A stretch of 64,000 bases of DNA from Pseudoramibacter sp. (GCF_022484225.1 NZ_JAKVLT010000001.1:186001-250000), one strand, 5' to 3'; shown: positions 1-9,341, counted from the first letter of the stretch. The notes: generated by a model from the letters alone, not told the origin. Numbers and translations: made by a program.

Positions 1-185
1 TTGGACGCCAGATACACCGCGTAGCCGGCGGTGACGCCGATAGCCGGCGCCCCGCGAACGACCATCGTCACGATGGCGTCCGCCACTTCGCGATAATCCG
101 TGTAGCCCCGCACCACTTCCTGAGTCGGCAGCAGGGTCTGATCGATGAGTTTCAGTTCGCCTTCTTCAAAATATACCGGTCTCAT
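1..185 (-). CDS. mtnA: S-methyl-5-thioribose-1-phosphate isomerase, N-terminal part
   Basis: Only the first 61 codons are in the window; the gene runs off its left edge. The product isomerises methylthioribose-1-phosphate to methylthioribulose-1-phosphate in methionine salvage. The visible part begins MRPVYFEEGELKLIDQTLLP and contains VVRGAPAIG, the conserved N-terminal block of the MtnA/eIF2B-like family. The start codon overlaps the stop of mtnP by 4 bases (ATGA), so the two genes are translationally coupled and mtnP comes first. That pairing supports a methylthioadenosine salvage role over the related eIF2B-type paralogues. The catalytic Cys and Asp lie outside the window and cannot be checked. 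Confidence 0.85.
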   Translation of the reverse strand, partial: MRPVYFEEGELKLIDQTLLPTQEVVRGYTDYREVADAIVTMVVRGAPAIGVTAGYAVYLAS

Positions 186-943
186 GCTTCGCTCCCGATT
201 CGATTAATCAAATGGAAAATCAAAGTTTTCATTTCTTCGGTGTTTTCGTTGAGCACTTTCACGACCATTTCATTGGTCACCGGCGGAATGTCCGGATTGT
301 CCTTGAGGCCTGCGTCGTAGTCCGTAACCAGGGCGATGTTGACCACCGGAATGCCCTTTTCCTGGCACAGATAGGCTTCGGGATACTGGGTCATGTTGAC
401 CAGGTCCCCGCCGATCATGCCGAAAAAGCGGCTTTCGGCCTTTGTGGAAAAGCGCGGCCCGTTGATGACCACCGTGGTGCCGCCGTCGTGCATGACGTGG
501 CCCATCTTCTGGCCTTCTTCCATGGCGAAGCGGCGCAGTTTTTCGTCGTAAGGTTCCGCTGAGCTCAGGTGTTCCACTTTCGGGCTTTCAAAAAACGTGT
601 CTTTGCGGCCGGAGGTCATGTTGATGTACTGATCCGTTACCACAAAATCTCCGGGAGCCAGTTCTTTGCGCAGGGAACCGACGCAGTTTGCCGAAATCAG
701 TGTCTTCACGCCCATTTGAGCCATGGCGTCAACATTCGCGCGGTAATTGACTTCTGCCGGTGAAAAGATGTGTTTTTTGCCGTGTCTCGGCATAAAAGCG
801 ACTTTGACGCCGTTCACATCGAGCAGACTGATGCTTTCCGACGGTTTGCCGTAAGGGGTATCGACGTCGACCTTCCGGTATTCTTCGCCCAGTTCGTACA
901 GGCCGGAGCCGCCGAACACGCCGATATCTGCTGAATAATACAT
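182..943 (-). CDS. mtnP: S-methyl-5'-thioadenosine phosphorylase (MTAP/PNP family)
   Basis: This cytosolic enzyme cleaves methylthioadenosine with phosphate to adenine and methylthioribose-1-phosphate, the substrate of the next gene, mtnA. The 253-residue product has the family's GGSGLY near residue 10, the PRHG phosphate-binding segment near 54, NCVGSL near 88, NMTQYPEA before the core Glu, and a VTDYDAG base-recognition segment. An upstream in-frame ATG at 961 would add six residues, but a GAGGAGG Shine-Dalgarno lies between the two Met codons, so the second ATG (MYYSAD) is chosen. Some family members act on inosine or guanosine instead. The mtnA neighbour makes methylthioadenosine the likeliest substrate. 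Confidence 0.85.
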   Translation of the reverse strand: MYYSADIGVFGGSGLYELGEEYRKVDVDTPYGKPSESISLLDVNGVKVAFMPRHGKKHIFSPAEVNYRANVDAMAQMGVKTLISANCVGSLRKELAPGDFVVTDQYINMTSGRKDTFFESPKVEHLSSAEPYDEKLRRFAMEEGQKMGHVMHDGGTTVVINGPRFSTKAESRFFGMIGGDLVNMTQYPEAYLCQEKGIPVVNIALVTDYDAGLKDNPDIPPVTNEMVVKVLNENTEEMKTLIFHLINRIGSEA

Positions 944-1017
944 GCTTAAATTCCTCCTCATGTCTGTTTGTACTTTAAAAACAATGACGGTGCCGAAACA
1001 CCGTCACACACTGATAT

Positions 1018-2958
1018 CTAATAATTTTTCTTTTTGCGCCAGTCGCCGTGCTGGAAGCCGTCTCCCGCGTCGGGATCGCGCTTGAAACCCAGCCATTTGT
1101 AGCGGGTGTCGTCGTCCCCTTTTAAGTCGTTGGGGTCCACATCAGCTGCTGCAGAAGGCGCTTCAGAAGCTTCGCCGTCGGAAGCCGGCGCCGCCTGGGC
1201 GGCTTCACTGTTCCCCTTTGGCTGATCGGGATCGCGTTTAAAACCCAGCCACTTGTACCGGGTGTCGTCGTCGCCCTTCAGATCATTGGGATCTTCCGGC
1301 TCCGGTTCCGGCTCGGGCTGTGGGGCCGGCTGCGGCGCAGGTGCAGGTTCTGCCGGGGCTGCCGGTTCAAAGGCCGCTTCCACGTCCGGCACCATTTCGA
1401 CGATTTCTTCGTATTCCGGTTCCGGTTCGGAGACCACGGTCTTCGCGATGCGCAGCGCCGCCCCGAGGACGTCTCCCACGCTGTCCTGATTTGGCAGGCT
1501 GGCCGCACTCTGGGCCGGTTTGCGCTTGACCCGGCGCACCACTTTTTTCATCTTCGGCGCGGCCTGGCGCGGGCGGACCGGCTGGGGTTCCGGCGCGCTG
1601 TTTCTCAGGTTCTGAACCGCCTGTTCTGCCGCAGAAACCTGTTCGGGTACCGGCGCCAGTTCCGGTTCTTCCCTTTCAGGTTCCACCGTCGGCGGCACCT
1701 GGCGGTGCCGCACTTCTTCCACTTCCTGCACCGGCGTTTTGGAGAAGGTCGTCTTCCCTTTGCTGCCCGGCGCGATGTGATTCTTCCGCTGCATTTTTGC
1801 CGCGGCGTTCATGAGCGTTTCCGTCGCCAGCTGCACCACCTGATCATCGGTAGCGTTCGGTATTTCTTTGCGGATGGCTTCGGCCAAGCTGCTCTTTAAC
1901 ATCGCCATGCGGTCAAACTGAATGTTGTTTTCCGCCGGTTTGCTCTGGGGCGGTTCCGGAGCCGGCGCTTCCGGCTCTGGTTCGGGCTCCGGCTTTTTGA
2001 CGTTGAACTTGGGAATGGGCCGTTCCCGCATGATTTCGTCGGCTTCTTCCACCGAGCGCTTAAAGCCCAGCCATTTGTACTTCGGCTGGCCGTTTTCGTC
2101 GGTCTCTTCGCTTGCTTCCGGTGCCTCGTCCGCTTCCTCTGGCATCGCTTCATCCTGGGCCCAGGCCGCATTGCCGCTGTCCTGAACCGGCTGGCCGCCG
2201 TGGGTTTCTTCCCAGAAGGCTTCCTTTTCCCGGGCTTCCCGGGCCATCGCTTCTTCCGACTGACGTTCGAGCCAGCTGTCCACCCGCTTGGCCTTGGGCT
2301 TGTCTTCGCCGCCGAGAATGGTTTCCCCGGCCTTCAAATAAGATTTCTTGGCATCCGGGAAATAGCGCCGCAGTTCCGACATCGGAATCTTTTCATTGGT
2401 CATCACGCCCATGAGGCACGAGATTTTTTCCGGCAGATGGGTATCGGTGGGCCAGTTGAGCATCATGCCGATTTCAAATTTCGCAATGGAGTCCGTATCG
2501 AGCCCCAGCGCTTCCATCGAAAAGCGCATGAGTTCGGCGTGGCGGCACCGTTTGTGTTCTTTTTTGGCGCAGCCCACCCCTGCGGCCACACAGATATTGC
2601 AGTTGCCCGGGCGCAGGGTCATCGTGTCGGGATAATCTTTTTCAATTTCCAGCAGATCCCGCCAGCTTTCGGTGTTCATCCTTTCTCTGACTTCTTCAAC
2701 GTAACGCTTCGTCCGGACGGTTCCCGTGATCCGCTGTTTGTATTCCCGCGGCACTTCGTATTCCCGTCCGATCACGTAAAGATACTTAAATTGCTGAAGT
2801 AAAAGTTTTTCGTCAAAGCCAAATTCAGGGCAGGACCAAAATTTGTTGTATTTCGGACACCTCAGGCATTTCCCTCTTGCCTTCCGGAGGGAGAAATATT
2901 CATCGATAATATGATCCATCAGGAGCGGACCTGATGAAAATTTATGCGTATATTCCAT
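1018..2958 (-). CDS. DUF2284 metal-binding protein with long repetitive acidic/proline-rich tail
   Basis: The first ~200 residues match the DUF2284 predicted metal-binding family, with Cys clusters CLRC, SCPEF, CNIC and GCAKKEHKRC that probably hold a metal or Fe-S centre. Its function is unknown. The remaining ~440 residues are low-complexity: rich in Pro, Glu and Ala, with a basic patch (KKVVRRVKRKP) and three copies of YKWLGFKR. The last two copies lie inside a nearly identical 23-residue unit. Family members are usually only about 200 residues, so the tail is a lineage-specific extension. The start is the ATG of MEYTHKF, preceded by AAAGGTGA; a longer frame reaching 3039 lacks a ribosome site. 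No partner gene is adjacent. Confidence 0.7.
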   Translation of the reverse strand: MEYTHKFSSGPLLMDHIIDEYFSLRKARGKCLRCPKYNKFWSCPEFGFDEKLLLQQFKYLYVIGREYEVPREYKQRITGTVRTKRYVEEVRERMNTESWRDLLEIEKDYPDTMTLRPGNCNICVAAGVGCAKKEHKRCRHAELMRFSMEALGLDTDSIAKFEIGMMLNWPTDTHLPEKISCLMGVMTNEKIPMSELRRYFPDAKKSYLKAGETILGGEDKPKAKRVDSWLERQSEEAMAREAREKEAFWEETHGGQPVQDSGNAAWAQDEAMPEEADEAPEASEETDENGQPKYKWLGFKRSVEEADEIMRERPIPKFNVKKPEPEPEPEAPAPEPPQSKPAENNIQFDRMAMLKSSLAEAIRKEIPNATDDQVVQLATETLMNAAAKMQRKNHIAPGSKGKTTFSKTPVQEVEEVRHRQVPPTVEPEREEPELAPVPEQVSAAEQAVQNLRNSAPEPQPVRPRQAAPKMKKVVRRVKRKPAQSAASLPNQDSVGDVLGAALRIAKTVVSEPEPEYEEIVEMVPDVEAAFEPAAPAEPAPAPQPAPQPEPEPEPEDPNDLKGDDDTRYKWLGFKRDPDQPKGNSEAAQAAPASDGEASEAPSAAADVDPNDLKGDDDTRYKWLGFKRDPDAGDGFQHGDWRKKKNY

Positions 2959-3174
2959 ACGTCTCTCACCTTTACTTAAAACTTTTATTTTTTGTATCTT
3001 GTCTTCTAAAATCTCTTCTATTATAACCCATGGCGTCAACCCTTTTCACCACAAGATTTTGCCTGAATAGAGTAAAGAAATTCCATTTTGATGTTTCTGT
3101 ATTTTCTTGTTATTATTTTAACCCAAATTTATAAAATTTGATAAAAAAAAGGTGATTTTTTAATCTTTTAAGGC

Positions 3175-3180
3175 TATAAT
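3175..3180 (+). promoter_or_regulatory. Candidate -10 box upstream of the IscU-like gene
   Basis: A perfect TATAAT lies 62 bases upstream of the start codon. The -35 position holds a weak GTGATT at 17-bp spacing. The 283-bp interval between the divergent genes holds this and nothing else that I recognise. Confidence 0.45.
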
Positions 3181-3241
3181 AAAATGGATGTTTACAGAAA
3201 CAAAAGGTATCTGTGTACGATAGCTGAAAGGAGTTATGTGA

Positions 3242-3934
3242 ATGGAATATTCTGTAGAAGTCAAAAACATGTGTCCGGTGGCCAGCAACGCCAACCATGG
3301 ACCTGCTCCTATTCCTGAAGAAGGAAAATGGGTTAAAGCAAAGAAGATTGAAGATATTTCCGGCCTGACCCACGGGGTTGGCTGGTGTGCCCCTCAGCAG
3401 GGTGCCTGCAAACTGACCCTGAACGTCAAGGACGGTGTCATTCAGGAAGCTTTGATCGAAACGATCGGCTGCTCCGGGATGACCCACTCTGCTGCGATGG
3501 CCTCTGAAATTCTTCCAGGCAAAACCATTCTGGAAGCCCTCAACACCGACTTGGTCTGCGACGCCATCAACACCGCCATGCGCGAATTGTTCCTGCAGAT
3601 TGTATACGGCCGCACCCAGACCGCTTTCTCTGAAAACGGGATGCCTGTCGGCGCCGGTCTCGAAGATTTGGGCAAGGGCCTGCGTTCTCAGGTCGGGACC
3701 ATGTACGGCACCCTGCCGAAGGGACCCCGCTATCTGGAAATGGCCGAAGGCTATGTCACCAAAGTGGCCCTCAACGACAAAGATGAAATCATCGGCTATG
3801 CCTATGTCAATCTTGGCGTCATGATGGAAAACATCAAGAAGGGCGTTGATCCGAAAGAAGCGCTGGAAAAGGCTTCCGGTCAGTACGGACGTTACGACGA
3901 AGCCGCAAAATACATCGACCCGCGTGAAGAATAA
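3242..3934 (+). CDS. IscU/NifU-like iron-sulfur scaffold protein, GGGtGRT-associated
   Basis: The 230-residue product resembles IscU/NifU scaffolds that hold a nascent Fe-S cluster. Candidate ligand cysteines are in GWCAPQQGAC and ETIGCSGMTHSAAMASE. It is longer than IscU (about 130 residues) and has an extra C-terminal half. It is followed after 11 bases by a GGGtGRT-family gene, a pairing common in anaerobic Firmicutes whose role is unknown. No cysteine desulfurase (IscS/SufS) is nearby, so this is probably not the housekeeping Isc system. A good AAAGGAG site lies 8 bases before the ATG. The fold assignment is fairly secure; the physiological role is not. Confidence 0.75.
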   Translation: MEYSVEVKNMCPVASNANHGPAPIPEEGKWVKAKKIEDISGLTHGVGWCAPQQGACKLTLNVKDGVIQEALIETIGCSGMTHSAAMASEILPGKTILEALNTDLVCDAINTAMRELFLQIVYGRTQTAFSENGMPVGAGLEDLGKGLRSQVGTMYGTLPKGPRYLEMAEGYVTKVALNDKDEIIGYAYVNLGVMMENIKKGVDPKEALEKASGQYGRYDEAAKYIDPREE

Positions 3935-3945
3935 GGAGGTTTGAC

Positions 3946-4950
3946 ATGGCGTTATTTGAAAATTACGAAAGAAGAATTGATAAAATCAATAAAGTTCTCG
4001 CAGAAAACGGCATCTCCTCTCTCGAAGAAGCCAAGAAAATCTGTGACGACAAAGGCGTAGACGTTGCCGGCATCGTCCGCGGCGTTCAGACCATTTGTTT
4101 TGAAAATGCCTGCTGGGCTTACACCATGGGTGCAGCTCTGGCCTTCAAACGCGGCGTCAAAACGGCAAAAGAAGCCGCTGCCGTCATCGGCGAAGGGCTT
4201 CAGGCTTTCACCATTCCGGGTTCTGTCGCTGAACAGCGTAAAGTCGGTTTAGGCCACGGCAACCTCGGGGCCATGCTCCTCGACGAAAAAACCGAATGCT
4301 TCGCATTCCTGGCCGGCCACGAATCCTTTGCCGCTGCTGAAGGCGCCATCGGGATCGCCCGTTCTGCCAACAAAGTCCGCAAAAAACCGCTGCGCGTTAT
4401 CTTAAACGGCTTAGGCAAAGATGCCGCTTTGATCATTTCCAGAATCAACGGCTTCACTTATGTCAAAACCGATTACGACTACTACACCGGAGAACTCAAA
4501 GAAGTCTCCCGCACCGCATACTCCGACGGCGAAAGAGCGGCTGTCAACTGCTACGGCGCCAATGACGTCCGCGAAGGGGTCGCCATCATGCACAAGGAAG
4601 GCGTCGACGTTTCCATCACCGGGAATTCCACCAACCCGACCCGCTTCCAGCATCCTGTGGCAGGAACTTACAAGAAAGAATGCATCGAACAGGGCAAGAA
4701 ATACTTCTCTGTCGCATCCGGCGGCGGCACAGGCCGTACCCTCCATCCGGACAACATGGCCGCAGGTCCTGCTTCCTACGGCATGACCGATACCATGGGC
4801 CGCATGCACTCCGACGCCCAGTTCGCAGGTTCTTCATCTGTTCCGGCACACGTCGAAATGATGGGCCTCATCGGCATGGGCAACAACCCGATGGTTGGTG
4901 CTACCGTTGCCGTTTCTGTGGCCATCGAAGAAGCACAGAAAAACGCATAA
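3946..4950 (+). CDS. GGGtGRT family protein of unknown function
   Basis: The 334-residue protein is named for its signature GGGTGRT, seen here at residues 259-265. Other conserved-looking stretches are the glycine-rich VGLGHGNLGAMLLDE and the C-terminal VEMMGLIGMGNNPMVGATVAV. No signal peptide or membrane segment is visible, so it is probably cytosolic. It directly follows the IscU-like gene with an AAGGAGG site and almost certainly shares its transcript. The family's biochemical activity is not known to me. The glycine-rich loop could bind a nucleotide or phosphate, but that is inference. A strong terminator follows. Confidence 0.8.
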   Translation: MALFENYERRIDKINKVLAENGISSLEEAKKICDDKGVDVAGIVRGVQTICFENACWAYTMGAALAFKRGVKTAKEAAAVIGEGLQAFTIPGSVAEQRKVGLGHGNLGAMLLDEKTECFAFLAGHESFAAAEGAIGIARSANKVRKKPLRVILNGLGKDAALIISRINGFTYVKTDYDYYTGELKEVSRTAYSDGERAAVNCYGANDVREGVAIMHKEGVDVSITGNSTNPTRFQHPVAGTYKKECIEQGKKYFSVASGGGTGRTLHPDNMAAGPASYGMTDTMGRMHSDAQFAGSSSVPAHVEMMGLIGMGNNPMVGATVAVSVAIEEAQKNA

Positions 4951-4960
4951 CTGATTTCAC

Positions 4961-5001
4961 AAAAAAAACTGCTGTTCAATCCAACGAACAGCAGTTTTTT
5001 T
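4961..5001. terminator. Bidirectional intrinsic terminator
   Basis: Arms ACTGCTGTTC and GAACAGCAGT close a short loop, with an A-run on the left and a T-run on the right. It can stop both the GGGtGRT transcript (+) and the sucrose operon (-), which converge here. Confidence 0.9.
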
Positions 5002-5026
5002 CTTGCTTTGATTTTTATTTTTTCAC

Positions 5027-5983
5027 TTACCAGCCCAGCACGTCCTGAATATCCGTGATGCTCGGCATGGACGACACGCCGCCCCGCTTTTCGACGCACA
5101 GGCCGCCGACGATATTAGCAAAACGCAGGATGCGCTTGCTGTTGTCCGGGTTCAGGCTGTCGAGGCCCTGGTTGGCGATCTGATACAGGATCGCGCCCCA
5201 GAAGGCATCTCCCGCGCCGGTGGTGTCCACCGCGTAGACGTTCATGGCCGGAGCGAAAGCCGAAAAGTCCTTGGTCTTCACCATGGCGCCGTCGGCGCCC
5301 AGGGTCACGAACACGCAGCGCACGCCCTGGGACAGCAGCACCTCTGCCGCATCTTCCGGGCGCTTCTTGTCCGTAAGCAGTTCGCATTCTTCTTCTGAAA
5401 TCTTCATGATGTCGACTTTGGGCACCGGCATGCGGATCTGGGCCTTGGCCGTTTCCACATCCGGCCACAGCGGCGCGCGGTAGTTCGGATCGTAGGACAC
5501 CAGCACCCCGGCCTTGCGGGCTTCATCCACGGCGCACAGCGTCGCTTCCCGGGCCGGTTCGTCGGTCAGGGACAGAGAGCCGAAATGGAAAATCTTTGAA
5601 TTGCGGATCAAATCAAAATCCACTTCTTCTTTTTTGAGCTGCGTATCGGCGCCGGGTTTTCTCGCGAAGGAAAAATGGCGTTCCCCGTCGTCATCCAGCG
5701 AGACAAAGGTCATCGTCGTGGTGTAGTCCGGATCGAGGACCAGCCCCTTCGTTTCGATGGCAAGATTTTCCATGACGTCCCGGATAAACCGCCCTTGGAG
5801 ATCGTCGCCGACCTTTCCGATAAAGGCCGTCGACCCGCAGAGCCGGTCAATGGCCGCGAGCACGTTGAGGGGCGCGCCGCCGGGATTCTGTTCAAAAAGC
5901 GCCGCGCCGCTTTCGCTTTTATCTACCGCTACAAAATCAATCAGCGCTTCACCCAGCGCCGTCACATCATACTTCAAAGTCAA
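5027..5983 (-). CDS. scrK: Fructokinase, PfkB family
   Basis: This enzyme phosphorylates the fructose released from sucrose-6-phosphate, giving fructose-6-phosphate for glycolysis. It is a full-length PfkB-family protein of 318 residues, with the N-terminal GGAPLNVLAA substrate/hinge motif and the C-terminal DTTGAGDAF signature carrying the catalytic Asp and anion hole. It is last in the operon PTS transporter - sucrose hydrolase - kinase, and its TTG start overlaps the hydrolase stop (TTGA). The GGGGAG ribosome site is only 2 bases from this TTG but 8 from a second in-frame TTG at 5977, so the true start may be two codons later. Operon context favours fructose over other PfkB substrates. Confidence 0.88.
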   Translation of the reverse strand: MTLKYDVTALGEALIDFVAVDKSESGAALFEQNPGGAPLNVLAAIDRLCGSTAFIGKVGDDLQGRFIRDVMENLAIETKGLVLDPDYTTTMTFVSLDDDGERHFSFARKPGADTQLKKEEVDFDLIRNSKIFHFGSLSLTDEPAREATLCAVDEARKAGVLVSYDPNYRAPLWPDVETAKAQIRMPVPKVDIMKISEEECELLTDKKRPEDAAEVLLSQGVRCVFVTLGADGAMVKTKDFSAFAPAMNVYAVDTTGAGDAFWGAILYQIANQGLDSLNPDNSKRILRFANIVGGLCVEKRGGVSSMPSITDIQDVLGW

Positions 5984-7389
5984 TTCTCCCCTTCATCATA
6001 AATTTTATCAGCTGGCATGCTGCGCATGTTCCACGCGTAAATGCTCGCTTTTTCACAGTTAAAGACCACCCTCAGGCTGCGGTTTGCGCCAAATTTTTCG
6101 TAATAGCGCGTCGTCATGACCGTCTCTCCGTCGTTGAAATAAATTTCCAGAATGGAACGGTCGATGAGCAGCCGGGCATTGCGGATTTCTTCGACAGCCG
6201 CCCGCCGGACGTCCCGGCCGCAGCCCGTTTCGGCATCGAGTTTTAAGGTCACGACGCCGCCGTCGTAAGACAACCGCACCCCGGAGCCAATCGCGATCTG
6301 CCACGGCGCCTTGGGATCTTTAAACGCAATTTCCGCATCCCCTGCGGCGTCAGGCAGCACCCACTCTCCGCTGTCCGCAAACTGCACCGGATGCGTCCGC
6401 AGCCCCTTGAGCTCCGAAACGGGCTTCTGATAAATCCGGCCGCTGCGGCGGAACAGCACCCGGGGCACCGTCAGGCAGTTTTCCCAGCCTTCTTCCTCCG
6501 CAGTGGGGTTGCCGTAGGGCTTGTCCGGAAGGCCGGCCCAGCCGATGAAGATGCGCCGCCCCCGTTCGTCGACGAAACTCTGGGGCGCGTAAAAGTCAAA
6601 GCCCATGTCCCATTCATAAAACGTCCGGAACAGCTGCTTGCCCCGGAGCGGCCCCTGAAGCCGGCAGTAGCCGGCCTGGTGATTGTTTTCATAACGGAAG
6701 GCTTCAGATTCGAGGCCCTGGGGACAGAAGGACAAAAACGTGCCGCCGTCCAATTCAAAATAGTCCGGACATTCCCACATGTAGCCGAAGGCGCCCTGGG
6801 TGCTTTCGATTTTGAGCAGGCGCCAGGAAATCCCGTCCAGGCTCTCGTAAAACAGCACCGCGCCGTGGTCGTCCTGCATCCGCGCGCCAAGCACCATGTA
6901 ATACTGGTCGTCTTCCTGCCAGACCTTCGGGTCCCGGACGTGGCGGGTGCAGTCTTTCGGATAGTCCGGCGTGCCGAAAAGCCGCTGCTTCGGGCCGTAG
7001 GTTCTGCCGCCGTCCTGGGTCTTGATCAGAATCGTGTTGGAGATCCGGCCATCGTGGATATAATCGTAATCCCCGGCTTCTTTAATATTGCCGGTGTAAT
7101 ACAAGTCGATGGTGCCATCTTCTTCCACAAAGGCGCTGCCAGAGTAACACCCGTCCCGGTCAAGAGTTTCCGGCCAGAACGGCACGCCTTTGTACGTCAG
7201 GTTTATGAGATCCGGCCCGGCGTAATGCCCCCAGGTCCGCGCCATGCGGCCGTCCGGCGCCGGCGTGTTGGGGGCGTACTGGAAATAGACGTGATAAACA
7301 CCGTCGGCTTCGCACAGCCCGTTGGGGTCGTTGAGCCAGCCGTCCGGCGGCATCAAATGAAAAGCTAAACGCCATTGATTTTTTTGCAT
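5980..7389 (-). CDS. scrB: Sucrose-6-phosphate hydrolase (glycoside hydrolase family 32)
   Basis: This cytosolic enzyme splits sucrose-6-phosphate, made by the PTS, into glucose-6-phosphate and fructose. The 469 residues show the three GH32 blocks: WLNDPNG at 18-24 with nucleophile Asp21, RDP at 152-154, and the EC pair at 206-207 with the acid/base Glu. The C-terminal part (about 330 onward) is the family's beta-sandwich. There is no signal peptide, consistent with an intracellular phospho-sugar hydrolase and not a secreted invertase. The start ATG has a strong GGGGGAGG site. It lies 24 bases after the transporter reading frame and overlaps the fructokinase start. Confidence 0.92.
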   Translation of the reverse strand: MQKNQWRLAFHLMPPDGWLNDPNGLCEADGVYHVYFQYAPNTPAPDGRMARTWGHYAGPDLINLTYKGVPFWPETLDRDGCYSGSAFVEEDGTIDLYYTGNIKEAGDYDYIHDGRISNTILIKTQDGGRTYGPKQRLFGTPDYPKDCTRHVRDPKVWQEDDQYYMVLGARMQDDHGAVLFYESLDGISWRLLKIESTQGAFGYMWECPDYFELDGGTFLSFCPQGLESEAFRYENNHQAGYCRLQGPLRGKQLFRTFYEWDMGFDFYAPQSFVDERGRRIFIGWAGLPDKPYGNPTAEEEGWENCLTVPRVLFRRSGRIYQKPVSELKGLRTHPVQFADSGEWVLPDAAGDAEIAFKDPKAPWQIAIGSGVRLSYDGGVVTLKLDAETGCGRDVRRAAVEEIRNARLLIDRSILEIYFNDGETVMTTRYYEKFGANRSLRVVFNCEKASIYAWNMRSMPADKIYDEGEN

Positions 7390-7413
7390 TCCGTTCCTCC
7401 CCCTTTATGGATT

Positions 7414-9341
7414 TTACGATTCGATTTCGATGACCGGTTCGCCCGGTTCCACAGGTCCCTGCTTCACGGCCTTGACCGATTTAAACTGATCGCCGTTGGT
7501 GACAATCACCGGAGTGTCGATATGGTAGCCAGCTTTTTCAATCGCCGGAATGTCAAATTCCAGAAGGAGCTGTCCCCGGCTGATCCGGTCGCCGGATTCC
7601 GCTTTCGCTGTGAAATGTTCGCCTTTGAGGTTGACCGTATCGACGCCGACGTGAATGAGCACTTCCACCCCGTCGTCGGACACGAGGACACGAGGCCGAG
7701 GGCGTGCTTGGTGTCGAACATCAGATTCAGCGTACCGTCGAAAGGCGCGTAAATTTTGCCTTCTTCGGGAATGATCGCCATCCCGGGTCCGAGGACTTCG
7801 GCGGCAAAGGTCGGGTCCTGTACTTCAGAAGACAGAATCGCTTTGCCCTTGGCTGGCGCGTAGACGACTTTCGTTTTGCCTTCTTCTTCAACGTCGCCTT
7901 CGGCTTCAAGAATTTCCGCTTCCATGGCTTTGGCGGTTCCTGCCACAGCCGGCGCCGGATCTTTATAGGTGATAAAGGACACGGCAAAGGCCACGGCGAA
8001 GGTCGCCGCCATCATGATCCCGTACTGGACCCAGAAGCCCGGCACGATCAAAAAGCCGAAGAGCCCGGTCACGCCGTAGGCCGTGGCGCCGATGCCCATC
8101 CATGACGCGAGCATGCCGCCCACAGCGCCGCCGATACAGCCGGAGATAAACGGTCTGCGGTAGCGGACGTTCACTCCGAATATGGCCGGTTCGGTGATGC
8201 CAAGGAAGGCTGAAAGGGAAGCCGGGAAAGCCATGGCTTCGGTTTTCTTGTTTTTGGTCTTAAAGGCCACGGCCATGGCTGCCGCGCCCTGACCCACGTT
8301 GGCCGCCGTCGCCACCGGCATCCAGATATTGAGATGGGAAATACTGCCGAGCATCTGGGCTTCGATCATGTTGTACATATGATGGAAGCCGGCCACCACC
8401 GTAAAGGCGTACACGAAGCCGATGATGAGGCCGCCGATGCCCAGAGGCAGCTTGATAAGCGTTGTCGCGCCGAGGAGAATCCAGCTTTCAACCGTCGAGA
8501 AGACCGGGCCGATCACGATAAACGTGAGCAGGCCGGTGACCAGCACCGTCACCAGCGGTGTGACGAAAAGGTCGATCATTTCCGGCACCACTTTGTGCAG
8601 GCGCTTTTCCAAGGTGCACATGAACCAGATCGCGATGATGACCGGAATGACGTGGCCCTGATAGCCGACATTTTTCACCGTGAAGCTGCCGATTTTTAAC
8701 AGGGCGTAAATCTGCGGATTCGCGATCATCTTGCCGCCGTGCTGGACGTACTGCGACCAGGCGCTGACCAGGCTCGGATGAATCATCACGAAGCCGATGA
8801 CCGCCGCCAGAAACTGGTTGCCGCCGAATTTCTTCGCCGCGGAAATGGCGATGAGAATGGGCAACATAGTGAGGGCCGCCCCGGCCATCATGTTGATGAT
8901 GTTGTACCAGCCGCTGTTGGCCAGCGTCGGATTGATCTGGGTCAGGCCCCCGAGGAGCCCGTTCAAAAGCCCGGACGCGACGATGGCCGGAATGATCGGA
9001 ACGAAAATATCCCCCAAGGTCTTGATCGCCCGCATGAACCAGTTCTGCTTCTGGGCCGCCGCCGCCTTCACGTCGTCCTTCGTGCCTTCGGAGGCGCCGG
9101 AAAGCTTGATGAATTCGTCGTAGACTTTGTTCACCGCTCCAGTGCCGATGATGATCTGAATCTGGCCGGAGGCTTCAAAGGCGCCCTTGACGCCGTCGAC
9201 ATCCTCCACGGCGGCCTTGTCCATTTTGCTGTTGTCTGCGATGACCAGCCGCAGACGGGTCGCACAGTGCGCGGCGGAGACCACGTTGTCCGCGCCGCCG
9301 ATGTGTTTTAATATTCCCTGAGCCGTTGCTTTGTAATCCAT
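7414..9341 (-). CDS. Sucrose-type PTS transporter EIIBC-EIIA, frameshifted in the EIIA domain
   Basis: The gene encodes a membrane permease that imports and phosphorylates a sugar, probably sucrose given the downstream genes. Order: EIIB (residues 1-90, phospho-Cys26 in AAHCATRLR), a ~10-helix EIIC (about 105-460), a linker, and a glucose-type EIIA. The EIIA frame is broken by an 8-bp tandem duplication at 7678-7693. The annotated frame runs on with unrelated sequence to 7506, while the rest of EIIA (LIHVGVDTV, with the phospho-His) continues in another frame to 7414. Removing one 8-bp unit restores one continuous protein. As read, EIIBC is intact and would need EIIA from elsewhere. Start ATG has an AGAGGA site. 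Confidence 0.88.
7678..7695. repeat. 8-bp tandem duplication causing a frameshift
   Basis: GGACACGA occurs twice in direct tandem at 7678-7685 and 7686-7693, followed by GG. It lies exactly where the EIIA reading frame of the PTS gene breaks. Confidence 0.95.

Noticed and set aside
2959..3039. N-terminal extension of the DUF2284 gene
   Set aside because: No ribosome site before it; AAAGGTGA precedes the internal ATG of MEYTHKF.
6391..7368. 325-codon open frame antisense to the sucrose hydrolase gene
   Set aside because: It is a shadow of a GC-rich coding strand: no ribosome site, no recognisable domain, and the opposite strand has full GH32 motifs.
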